DNA of 64,000 nt from Leclercia pneumoniae (GTDB taxonomy: Bacteria > Pseudomonadota > Gammaproteobacteria > Enterobacterales > Enterobacteriaceae), in the NCBI RefSeq assembly GCF_017348915.1, contig NZ_CP071383.1, forward strand, positions 930,001 through 994,000, read 5' to 3'. A program made the position numbers and the translations under genes. The notes below the pieces were generated by a model that saw only the letters and a list, made by a program, of their open reading frames with translations, ran no database searches and was not told the origin of the DNA. This document shows positions 41,837 to 53,638 of the stretch, piece by piece. Every line of letters starts with the position of its first letter. Within the stretch, counting starts at the first letter, position 1.

Positions 41837-42115
41837 TCAGTCGGACAGCTTTGCGAAGTACGCCGCGGCTTTTTTTAATATGTCCCGTTCGTCGGTAACC
41901 CGCTTCAGCTCTTTCTGGAGGCGTCGGATCTCAGCCTGAGCGTCTGACTGGACTTTATTGGTTGAGGAATCCGGGCCATATGCCTTTATCCAGGCATAAA
42001 GACTGTGGGTGGTGATACCGAGACGTGTTGCCACGCTGGAAACAGAATGGCCGCGATCAACAACCTGTTTTACCGCTTCAATTTTAAACTCTTCGGGATA
42101 ACGCTTACCGCTCAT
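41837..42115 (-). CDS. IS3-family transposase OrfA
   Basis: A 92-residue DNA-binding protein with a helix-turn-helix (KRYPEEFKIEAVKQVVDRGHSVSSVATRLGITTHSLYAWIK) followed by a leucine-zipper-like helix (IRRLQKELKRVTDERDILKKAAAYFAKLSD). The ATG at 42115 follows GAGAGG. Near its end, AAAAAAAG (complement of 41869-41876) is the slippery sequence for the -1 frameshift that produces OrfAB. Confidence 0.92.
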   Translation of the reverse strand: MSGKRYPEEFKIEAVKQVVDRGHSVSSVATRLGITTHSLYAWIKAYGPDSSTNKVQSDAQAEIRRLQKELKRVTDERDILKKAAAYFAKLSD

Positions 42116-42178
42116 GGGCACCTCTCTTTAAGTCATCTTAAATGACTCTGAGGTGTCTGTTAAACCCGTGGCGATTCA

Positions 42179-42446
42179 AACGTCATTATTGCATGGCCGC
42201 TCTTATCCACGGCGGACATGTAGTGATATAAAACGCTGCTTATAACAGGTGAGGGGCAGTATGCTACATTCCCCGGCGTCTCGTAGGTGCAGGTTATGAT
42301 GCCGGGCTTGCCAGCAATGCCAGAGTAGTCTGCCTGAGATAACGACTGAGGTATCCTTGCTGATGCGTTAGTTCAGAGAGTAAAGTGAATAAAACCGCTA
42401 ATTTTCTCTGGCAGGCAGCTTTACCTGCCAGAAATTTCACCCTGCG
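42179..42446. other. Region between the IS and the double-glycine peptide gene
   Basis: No confident gene. A minus-strand frame of 70 codons without a usual start, from 42372 into the IS end at 42163, is open; its translation (for example ADYSGIAGKPGIITCTYETP) is not recognised. On the plus strand no continuation of the cut exoprotein is visible: the three frames stop within about 20 codons. It is probably gene remnants. Confidence 0.4.
42408..42431. terminator. Hairpin downstream of the double-glycine peptide gene
   Basis: CTGGCAGG and CCTGCCAG form a perfect 8-base stem with an 8-base loop, 16 bases after the stop of the minus-strand peptide gene. The following bases on that strand (AGAAAATT) are only weakly U-rich, so termination is possible but not certain. 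Confidence 0.5.
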
Positions 42447-42779
42447 TCAGGCAGAGGCAGCATCAATAAATTTATTCCAGTCATTTCCGGCATTACTGAC
42501 GAAGTTAGACCAACTGTCTCCAGCGGTACTGGTAAAGTTATTCCAGTTACTGGATCCAGTCGAAACGACAGATGTCCAGCTGGACTGGCTAATCACATAC
42601 TTACCGAACTCCAGTGCGCTATCGGCGACAAAATGCGTAAATGCCGTACCAGACGTCCAGACAAACGAGGCAAAACCGATGCCTGAATTAAAAACAAAGC
42701 TGGAAAACCCGGTGACGGCGCCAAAGAGATCGAAGCCCCCTGAGACATATTCCATTTCAATTATAGATAATTCTTTCAT
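42447..42779 (-). CDS. Putative class II microcin-like peptide: double-glycine leader plus 11-residue aromatic repeats
   Basis: A 110-residue small protein. Residues 1-15, MKELSIIEMEYVSGG, form a double-glycine leader of the same length and pattern as colicin V (Met-x-x-Leu ... Val-Ser-Gly-Gly), the type cleaved by C39-peptidase ABC exporters. The remaining 95 residues fall into nine units of about 11 residues, each starting with Phe (first five) or Trp (last four) and usually with Phe, Tyr or Val at position 4, for example FASFVWTSGTA, WNNFTSTAGDS and WSNFVSNAGND. There is no Cys, the mature part is acidic and rich in Ser, Gly, Asn and aromatics. The start at ATG 42779 is preceded by TTAAGGGAATAAAC; the longer frame to 42812 lacks a better site. 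No exporter or immunity gene is adjacent. Not a known microcin that I recognise. Confidence 0.75.
   Translation of the reverse strand: MKELSIIEMEYVSGGFDLFGAVTGFSSFVFNSGIGFASFVWTSGTAFTHFVADSALEFGKYVISQSSWTSVVSTGSSNWNNFTSTAGDSWSNFVSNAGNDWNKFIDAASA
42472..42567. repeat. Degenerate 33-base tandem repeats inside the peptide gene
   Basis: The Trp-type 11-residue units are mirrored by 33-base DNA units beginning TTATTCCAG (42472), TTAGACCAA (42505) and TTATTCCAG (42538) on the plus strand. Similarity persists at DNA level, which suggests growth by duplication of a 33-base unit. Confidence 0.6.
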
Positions 42780-42962
42780 GTTTATTCCCTTAATAAATAA
42801 TCCTGAATACATCAGTTATGTATCCATTTCGGGAGGCTAACACTGTCGATAGCGTTAAGCTATAGCGTCTTCAAAACTAAGAATTAGTAAATATACAGGG
42901 GTCACCTTGCATACTCTTAGCCTGGCATATGACCGTGACATCCTTGTCAGAACCTTACGCAA

Positions 42963-42999
42963 TAAAAAAAGCCCCGGGCGCAGGCCCGAGGCTTTTTTA
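42963..42999 (-). terminator. Terminator after cyoE
   Basis: GCCCCGGGC and GCCCGAGGC pair across a GCAG loop with A-run and T-run flanks. It ends the cyoABCDE transcript and insulates it from the upstream part of the peptide gene. Confidence 0.88.
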
Positions 43000-43013
43000 A
43001 CAGCATCCTGAAC

Positions 43014-43901
43014 TTACCAGACGTAAGTGAGCAGGCTGTGTGAATCCGGTACCATAAAATCGACGGACATCATCACGCTCAATGCGGTAATAGCAATGAT
43101 AGAGAAGCCGAACAGCTTACGCGCCCAGACCTTATCATCTTCCACTTTATAACCGCGCAGTGCCATGCCCAGCCACCAAACGCTCACGGCGGCAGCGACA
43201 ACCAGATATTTATATCCAGCGTAACCGCCCAAAGAGAGCATCAGCGTCGCGATAGCGAAGGCAATGATATAAAGCGTGATATGGTTTTTGGCGACCGAAA
43301 TGCCTTTCACGACCGGCAGAACCGGGATGTTCGCAGCCTGATAATCCTTAAAGCGGAAAATCGCAATGGCATAGGAGTGCGGCATCTGCCACAGGCTAAA
43401 GATAGCCAGCAGGATGAGCGCACCGCTGTCGAACTCGTTAGTGACCGCGCAGTAGCCAATCACCGGCGGCGCAGCGCCGGAGAGTGAACCAATCAGCGTA
43501 CCGTAAACGGAGTGACGTTTCATATACAGGCTGTAGATGCCTACATAAACCACGAAACCCATCACCCCCAGCCAGCAGGCCAGAGGATTAGCACCGAACC
43601 ACAGCAGCATAAAGCCAGCAATACCCAGCAAGGTGGCGTACACCAGCGAGACGGAAGGGGACATCAGGCCTTTTACCAGCACCCGGTTCTTAGTCCTTTC
43701 CATCTTCCTGTCGATATCCATGTCGATGTAGTTATTAAATACACAACCGGACGCAACCACCAGCGACACCCCAACCAGCGTATTGATAAAGAGGGTGTAA
43801 TCAATGCTGCCCTTAGAGGCCAGCAGGAACCCTCCGATCACGGAGATCAGGTTGCCAAAGATGATGCCTGGTTTCGTAACTTGCAGGTATTGCTTAAACA
43901 T
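43014..43901 (-). CDS. cyoE: Protoheme IX farnesyltransferase CyoE (heme O synthase)
   Basis: A 295-residue UbiA-family membrane prenyltransferase that adds a farnesyl group to heme b, giving heme O for cytochrome bo. The first Asp-rich motif is [18 protein letters not shown] near residue 60-75; the second region is [22 protein letters not shown] 43901 ([17 protein letters not shown]) fits the family; the longer frame runs into cyoD. Here the usual D-x-D-x-x-x-D arrangement is kept (DMDIDRK). Confidence 0.96.
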   Translation of the reverse strand: MFKQYLQVTKPGIIFGNLISVIGGFLLASKGSIDYTLFINTLVGVSLVVASGCVFNNYIDMDIDRKMERTKNRVLVKGLMSPSVSLVYATLLGIAGFMLLWFGANPLACWLGVMGFVVYVGIYSLYMKRHSVYGTLIGSLSGAAPPVIGYCAVTNEFDSGALILLAIFSLWQMPHSYAIAIFRFKDYQAANIPVLPVVKGISVAKNHITLYIIAFAIATLMLSLGGYAGYKYLVVAAAVSVWWLGMALRGYKVEDDKVWARKLFGFSIIAITALSVMMSVDFMVPDSHSLLTYVW

Positions 43902-43912
43902 ACTCGCCGCTC

Positions 43913-44238
43913 TTAGTGAACCATCATGTTGTAGTTGAGGTTCCACATGATCCAGATGGAGCCGACTACCAGGATTGCGATGATAATCACAGTAAAGACG
44001 AAGGCCGTCATGTTCCAGCCTTCATCAGACTTGGTGTTCATGTGCAGGAAGCAAACCAGATGCACCAGAATCTGAATCACCGCGGTCACCAGGATTGCGC
44101 CCAGAATAACCGGCTTAGAAGCAGAACCGCTCATCACCATCCAGAAGGGGATAACCGTCAGGATGATCGACAGGATGAAACCTGTCATATAGGTTTTTAC
44201 GCTGCCATGGGAAGCGCCATGATCGTTAGAATGACTCA

Positions 44239-44239
<1 letters not shown>
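43913..44239 (-). CDS. cyoD: Cytochrome bo oxidase subunit IV CyoD
   Basis: A 108-residue three-helix membrane subunit of the quinol oxidase, thought to help assemble the CuB site. A His-rich N-terminus ([11 protein letters not shown]) leads to hydrophobic segments starting [20 protein letters not shown]. Its ATG shares one base with the cyoC stop (TAATG-type overlap), indicating coupling. Confidence 0.95.
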
Positions 44240-47798
<3,559 letters not shown>

Positions 47799-48212
47799 TT
47801 AACGACCTCAATTCCACGGGGACCTGGTGGCGTTTAAAGTGTGGGGGCATTTTACGGGAAGGTTACATTACTGTAAACATCATTAGCCCTGTGTCAGGAA
47901 GGTGTTACCGGGTTCTGCCGCACATGTCACATGTGTTGCAAAACGTGTCTAATTTTAAGACAAAAGTCGCGTGTTATGGGCGTTATAACGAAACAGTTTC
48001 TGAAACCGGTGCCAGGCGGGGAATTGGTATAACCATTGCAAAAAATACACAAATAATTAACAAATGATTATCAATAAAAGGACATTTAAAAAACGATAAA
48101 TTAAACTTTCATCAGCTGAATCGTTTAATGAAAATAGAGTTTATTATCGCTTCCAGTAATTTCCAAATTTCTATTGCGCACGAAACAACAAATATATTTT
48201 TTCATTCACTAG
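47799..48212 (-). promoter_or_regulatory. cyoA upstream control region
   Basis: A gap of about 475 bases between ampG and cyoA, with no convincing gene. A 15-base odd palindrome, CACATGT-C-ACATGTG, lies at 47921-47935, about 125-135 bases before the cyoA start. TTATTGATAATCATTTG (complement of 48061-48077) resembles a Fur box core. In E. coli this promoter answers to ArcA, Fnr, Cra and iron; which of these act here cannot be told from sequence alone. Confidence 0.45.
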
Positions 48213-48261
48213 GGTTATTTGCCGTTATAATTTCACACTGTTATTACAACGGCAAATAACC
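48213..48261. repeat. 14-base perfect inverted repeat after ampG
   Basis: GGTTATTTGCCGTT (48213-48226) and AACGGCAAATAACC (48248-48261) are exact inverted copies separated by 21 bases, starting 13 bases downstream of the ampG stop. As RNA on the minus strand it would form a strong hairpin followed by CTAGTGAATG, without a U-run. It may stabilise the ampG transcript or be a regulator site. Confidence 0.75.
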
Positions 48262-48273
48262 TTTTCTTCTGGA

Positions 48274-49749
48274 TTAGGCCATCTGATGTCTGCGCAGCGC
48301 CAGGTAATCCAGCACCGCACCGATAAGGATACCCGTCACCGCCAGTAGGGCACCTACGTCGAGCAGAAGATCGGCCATCGGCAAGGCGAGCGCGGTGAGT
48401 GCATTGACGATCAACACCAGCAGCCAGACGCCGAGTAACGCACAGCCGGCCATCAGCATGCGCAGAGCAAAACGGTACGCGGAAGGGAAGTCACTTCTCG
48501 GCATGAATTGCTCCGTTTGCTGGGTATATTCCAGTGAGCGGCGGCAAATTAGTAAAAGGATCAACCCGGGAACGGCGGCGATAACCGAGAACAGATAGAA
48601 CTGAGGCCAGCCGTGCGCTTCAACGAACCAGCCTGCCAGCGGGCCGACGTACACCCGGCCAACCGCCGAAAGGGCAGAGAGCAGCGCAAACTGGGTGGCT
48701 GAAAAGGATTTGTTGCACAGCGTCATCAGCAGGGCCACAAAGGCAGCTGTGCCCATACCCCCGCACAGATTTTCAAAGAAGACCGCGGCTGCCATGCTCA
48801 TCATCTGCTTATCGGTCACTGACAGTAACCAGTAACCCGCGTTGGAGATGCCCTGCAGAATGCCAAAGATCAGCAGTGCACGGAAAAGCGTTAAACGCTG
48901 CATCAAAACTCCGCCGTACAGCGCACCCACAATCGTGGCGATCAGCCCCAGGGTTTTATTCACCACGCCCACTTCGCCGGCATCAAAACCGACGCCACGA
49001 ATAAGAAAGGTGGTGGTGAGGCTCATGGCAAACGCATCGCCCAGTTTGTAGAGCACAATCAACAGCAGGATCAGCCAGGCGTTATTACGGGCAAAGAAGT
49101 CACGTAGCGGCTCGGCCACGGCCTGCTCGAGCGTGCGCGGCACCGGAATAATATCGTCTGGTTCGGGCGCGAGTAGGGTGGCGATCATGCAGGGGATGAT
49201 TAACGCGGCCATAAGCCAATACATGCCGTGCCAGCCGAGATAACGGTCAGCCAGCCAGAGCGCCAGTCCACCAGATACCAACATTCCCAGCCGATAGCCC
49301 AGAACGCTGATCGCCGCGCCTGCCCCGCGCTCTTCTGCAGGCAGCACGTCGGTTTTCCAGGCATCAAAGACAATATCTTGCGACGCCGAGCAGAAGGCGA
49401 TGACCACCGCCAGCGCTGCCATCCAGCGTAGCTGTGAAGAGGGATCAAGGAAACCCATCCCGGCGATGGCCAGTAAGAGCATCGCCTGCGTTATCAACAG
49501 CCAGCCCCGGCGACGGCCGAGCAACGGTGGCGTGTAGCGGTCCATCACCGGCGACCAGAGGAATTTAAAGACGTAAGCCTGGCCGACCAGAGAGAAGAAG
49601 CCGATAGTCTTAAGATCGATGTTCTCAACCGTCATCCAGGCTTGCAGGGTGCCGGAGGTCAAAGCGAGGGGCAAACCGGAGGCGAAGCCGAGGATCAGCA
49701 AAATCGCTGATTTAGGTTGCTGGAAAATGCGTAAGTATTGGCTGGACAT
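48274..49749 (-). CDS. ampG: Muropeptide permease AmpG
   Basis: A 491-residue MFS-type inner-membrane importer of GlcNAc-anhydroMurNAc peptides for cell wall recycling, and the route by which wall fragments signal AmpR to induce AmpC beta-lactamase. It matches E. coli AmpG across its length (QQPKSAILLILGFASGLPLALTSGTLQAWM at the start; FCSASQDIVFDAWKTDVLPAEERG in the middle). It is downstream of yajG with a 48-base gap containing a hairpin. Confidence 0.97.
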   Translation of the reverse strand: MSSQYLRIFQQPKSAILLILGFASGLPLALTSGTLQAWMTVENIDLKTIGFFSLVGQAYVFKFLWSPVMDRYTPPLLGRRRGWLLITQAMLLLAIAGMGFLDPSSQLRWMAALAVVIAFCSASQDIVFDAWKTDVLPAEERGAGAAISVLGYRLGMLVSGGLALWLADRYLGWHGMYWLMAALIIPCMIATLLAPEPDDIIPVPRTLEQAVAEPLRDFFARNNAWLILLLIVLYKLGDAFAMSLTTTFLIRGVGFDAGEVGVVNKTLGLIATIVGALYGGVLMQRLTLFRALLIFGILQGISNAGYWLLSVTDKQMMSMAAAVFFENLCGGMGTAAFVALLMTLCNKSFSATQFALLSALSAVGRVYVGPLAGWFVEAHGWPQFYLFSVIAAVPGLILLLICRRSLEYTQQTEQFMPRSDFPSAYRFALRMLMAGCALLGVWLLVLIVNALTALALPMADLLLDVGALLAVTGILIGAVLDYLALRRHQMA

Positions 49750-49763
49750 GTATGCAATGAGAA

Positions 49764-49788
49764 CTGACCCGGCGAAGTGCCGGGTCAG
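49764..49788 (-). terminator. Hairpin between yajG and ampG
   Basis: CTGACCCGGC and GCCGGGTCAG make a 10-base stem with a GAAGT loop, between the yajG stop and the ampG start. It has no U-run on the minus strand, so it is more likely an attenuating or stabilising hairpin than a full terminator. Confidence 0.5.
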
Positions 49789-49797
49789 TGAACAGAA

Positions 49798-50376
49798 TTA
49801 ACGCGCGTTCTGTTTGATGAATTCATGAATGCTGGTGTCCTGCGCCATATCGGCGATGGTATCAGTCAGCACGCTGTTAACCGCATTGGCAATATTTTTG
49901 TTGGTGGCCTGGAAGGCGCCTTCAACGGAATAGCTTGCACGGTAGTTTTTGTTCATCTTATTGCCGTTCTTCGCGGTTGCGATGATGGCGATATCTGCTT
50001 TGGTGGAGATGTTGTAGCGTACGTTGCCCTGAGAGACATCGGCATACAGATTGTTGACGATAATCTGCAGATCAACCGCACCGCTTGGGCCAATCATGTA
50101 GCCGCGGGAGGTCATTTGCTTCTCAAGCACTTCCTGCAGCAAGAAGCGCAGGTCGCGGGATGCGGTCAGGGTAACCAGCTGGTTATCGCGGGTCACTTTC
50201 GCCAGAGCCTGGTCGCGGCGCTGGTCAGCGCCATTGATGCTTACGGTCACGCCCATCAGGCTTGGATCCTGCTGCGGCAGGGAAATTTTTGGCGAAACGT
50301 CAATGGTGGTTGGCGGTGTGGCGCAGCCGGCCAGCATGAAAAGTGCGACAAGCGGGAAAAGGAGTTTTTTTAACAT
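49798..50376 (-). CDS. yajG: Lipoprotein YajG
   Basis: A 192-residue predicted lipoprotein. ATG 50376 gives MLKKLLFPLVALFMLAGCATPP, a signal peptide with lipobox LAGC (Cys18). The longer frame adds 18 unlike residues. It matches E. coli YajG, which is encoded upstream of ampG as here. Function is unknown; a link with wall recycling is suggested only by this neighbourhood. Confidence 0.93.
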   Translation of the reverse strand: MLKKLLFPLVALFMLAGCATPPTTIDVSPKISLPQQDPSLMGVTVSINGADQRRDQALAKVTRDNQLVTLTASRDLRFLLQEVLEKQMTSRGYMIGPSGAVDLQIIVNNLYADVSQGNVRYNISTKADIAIIATAKNGNKMNKNYRASYSVEGAFQATNKNIANAVNSVLTDTIADMAQDTSIHEFIKQNAR

Positions 50377-50626
50377 GTTCGGGGTCTCTACGGATCGTAA
50401 GCATAAATAGACAAAAATTGCCGCCATCATAACATCGCCAACGGCGAGGGGAAGTGGTCAACGCATGTAAATTCATCGTCTTGACTGAAATCTGACCACC
50501 TGAACACAATTCCTTATGCCCCTTGGGCAAAACGCATGAGTCTCTTATAGGACTTCATCCCTTTGAATGAGAAAATCAGACGAAAGCTAAATTTTTGTTG
50601 TCTTCTTGTTATGCAAGCGGTAAAAG

Positions 50627-50681
50627 CGGCTAACATTTAAAGGGATGGGTGACATCTCAGCGTTGTCGGAGGAGTAATTTC
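50627..50681 (+). promoter_or_regulatory. Probable bolA promoter and ribosome-binding region
   Basis: CGGCTAACA at 50627-50635 resembles the -10 of the growth-phase (gearbox, RpoS-dependent) bolA promoter, CGGCTAGTA in E. coli, with ATGCAA at 50611 near the -35 position. GGAGGAG at about 50669-50675 is the ribosome-binding site. Confidence 0.4.
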
Positions 50682-50999
50682 ATGATGATACGTGAACAGA
50701 TCGAAGATAAATTAAGGGCAGCGTTCGAACCCGTGTTCCTCGAAGTCGTCGACGAGAGCTATCGTCATAACGTACCGGCAGGCTCCGAAAGCCATTTCAA
50801 AGTGGTGCTGGTGAGCGATCGTTTTGCCGGTGAGCGATTCCTTAATCGCCATCGTATGATCTACGGTACGTTGACGGAGGAGCTTTCATCTACCGTACAT
50901 GCGCTGGCGCTGCACACTTACACTATTAAGGAGTGGAAGGGCCTGCAGGATACCATCTTCGCGTCGCCACCGTGCCGCGGAGCCGGGACTATCGCGTAG
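50682..50999 (+). CDS. bolA: Transcriptional regulator/iron-sulfur partner BolA
   Basis: A 105-residue protein matching E. coli BolA. The class II KH-like fold and the conserved His in HMR-like [10 protein letters not shown] and in [10 protein letters not shown] are present; the conserved His and Cys can share an Fe-S cluster with monothiol glutaredoxins. In E. coli BolA affects cell shape and biofilm in stress and stationary phase. Start ATG 50682 ([11 protein letters not shown]) lies eight bases after GGAGGAG. Confidence 0.95.
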   Translation: MMIREQIEDKLRAAFEPVFLEVVDESYRHNVPAGSESHFKVVLVSDRFAGERFLNRHRMIYGTLTEELSSTVHALALHTYTIKEWKGLQDTIFASPPCRGAGTIA

Positions 51000-51056
51000 T
51001 AAATCCCGTTTGCAACAGCGGGAGCTTTTCCAGTATGTTGCATAAAGATTACGTCA

Positions 51057-51082
51057 AAACGGCCTGCGGGCCGTTTTGTTTT
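51057..51082 (+). terminator. Terminator after bolA
   Basis: AAAACGGCC and GGCCGTTTT make a 9-base stem around TGCG, followed by GTTTTGT. It lies 58 bases after the bolA stop. Confidence 0.9.
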
Positions 51083-52627
<1,545 letters not shown>

Positions 52628-52655
52628 TTCCGCCGCGTTTGTTTAAAGTTTGTAC

Positions 52656-52692
52656 AAAAACCCGTTGCCTTCCGGCGGCGGGTTTTTTTTAT
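52656..52692 (+). terminator. Terminator after tig
   Basis: AAAACCCG and CGGGTTTT pair, with further GC pairing inside (CCTTCCGGCGG), followed by eight T. It separates tig from clpP. Confidence 0.9.
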
Positions 52693-52762
52693 CACACTAA
52701 TAGCCCAGGAAGAGTGCTAAAACGCCCTTTCAGTGTTAGCGTAACAGCAAAAGATTGTTATG

Positions 52763-52791
52763 CTTGAAATAGGGCGATGCCACCCCCATCT
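52763..52791 (+). promoter_or_regulatory. Sigma-32 heat-shock promoter of clpPX
   Basis: CTTGAAA (52763-52769) and CCCCATCT (52784-52791), separated by 14 bases, match the sigma-32 -35 and -10 consensus almost perfectly. The -10 lies about 95 bases before the clpP ATG, as expected for heat-shock control of clpP and clpX. Confidence 0.88.
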
Positions 52792-52886
52792 GTGGGAAAG
52801 TAGTATTAAAGAGACTGGCTGATAATCCGTCCACAAGGTTACAATCAGTACAGCAGGTATTTTCATTTTTTATCCAGGAGACGGAC

Positions 52887-53510
52887 ATGTCATACAGTGG
52901 CGAACGAGATAACTTTGCACCCCACATGGCGTTGGTGCCAATGGTTATTGAACAGACATCGCGCGGTGAACGTTCATTTGATATCTATTCCCGTCTGCTG
53001 AAAGAACGCGTTATCTTCTTGACCGGCCAGGTGGAAGACCATATGGCTAACCTGATCGTAGCGCAGATGCTGTTTCTGGAAGCGGAAAACCCGGAAAAAG
53101 ACATTTACCTGTATATTAATTCTCCAGGCGGTGTCATTACTGCTGGCATGTCCATCTATGACACCATGCAGTTCATCAAACCGGACGTTAGCACCATCTG
53201 TATGGGCCAGGCGGCATCAATGGGTGCTTTCCTGCTGACGGCTGGCGCTAAAGGCAAGCGCTTCTGCCTGCCGAACTCCCGCGTGATGATTCACCAGCCG
53301 CTGGGCGGCTACCAGGGTCAGGCGACGGATATTGAAATCCACGCCCGTGAAATCCTGAAAGTAAAAGGGCGCATGAATGAACTTATGGCGCACCACACGG
53401 GTCAATCTTTAGAGCAGATCGAGCGTGACACCGAGCGCGATCGCTTCCTCTCCGCATCAGAGGCAGTTGAGTACGGCTTAGTCGACTCCATTTTGACCCA
53501 TCGTAATTGA
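52887..53510 (+). CDS. clpP: ATP-dependent Clp protease proteolytic subunit ClpP
   Basis: A 207-residue serine protease forming a double seven-membered ring that degrades proteins fed by ClpX or ClpA. The triad residues Ser111 (GQAASMGAF) and His136 (MIHQPLGG) are visible, with the Asp in the ERDTERDRF region near residue 172-186. A short N-terminal propeptide (before ALVPMVIEQ) is expected to be removed. It precedes clpX by 128 bases. Confidence 0.98.
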   Translation: MSYSGERDNFAPHMALVPMVIEQTSRGERSFDIYSRLLKERVIFLTGQVEDHMANLIVAQMLFLEAENPEKDIYLYINSPGGVITAGMSIYDTMQFIKPDVSTICMGQAASMGAFLLTAGAKGKRFCLPNSRVMIHQPLGGYQGQATDIEIHAREILKVKGRMNELMAHHTGQSLEQIERDTERDRFLSASEAVEYGLVDSILTHRN

Positions 53511-53638
53511 TGCCCACGGCGCGCGTGTGCCGCTATACTAAGGTAGGGCGGCATTTTGCTTCATTAGAAGCATGCGCCTCAGAATGGCATTTGCGTCGTC
53601 ATGTGCGGCACAAAGAACTTAAAAAGAGGTTTTGACTC

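Larger units (their letters stand above)
40950..42178 (-). mobile_element. IS3-family insertion sequence (1229 bp)
   Basis: The ends are marked by imperfect terminal inverted repeats that both begin TGAATCGCCAC: at 40950-40960 on the plus strand and at 42178-42168 on the complement, with further agreement inward (GACACTTCCGAG versus GACACCTCAGAG). Two overlapping-frame genes, orfA and orfB, are on the minus strand with a slippery A-run between them. The DDE residues are intact, so the element is probably active. The flanking bases (AACTA on the left, AACGT on the right) do not show a convincing 3-4 base target duplication. The group within IS3 (possibly IS51-like) is a guess. Confidence 0.9.

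Noticed and set aside
42385-42840. 151-codon plus-strand open frame over the double-glycine peptide gene
   Set aside because: It is antisense to the peptide gene, whose leader, repeats and ribosome-binding site give clear support for the minus strand.
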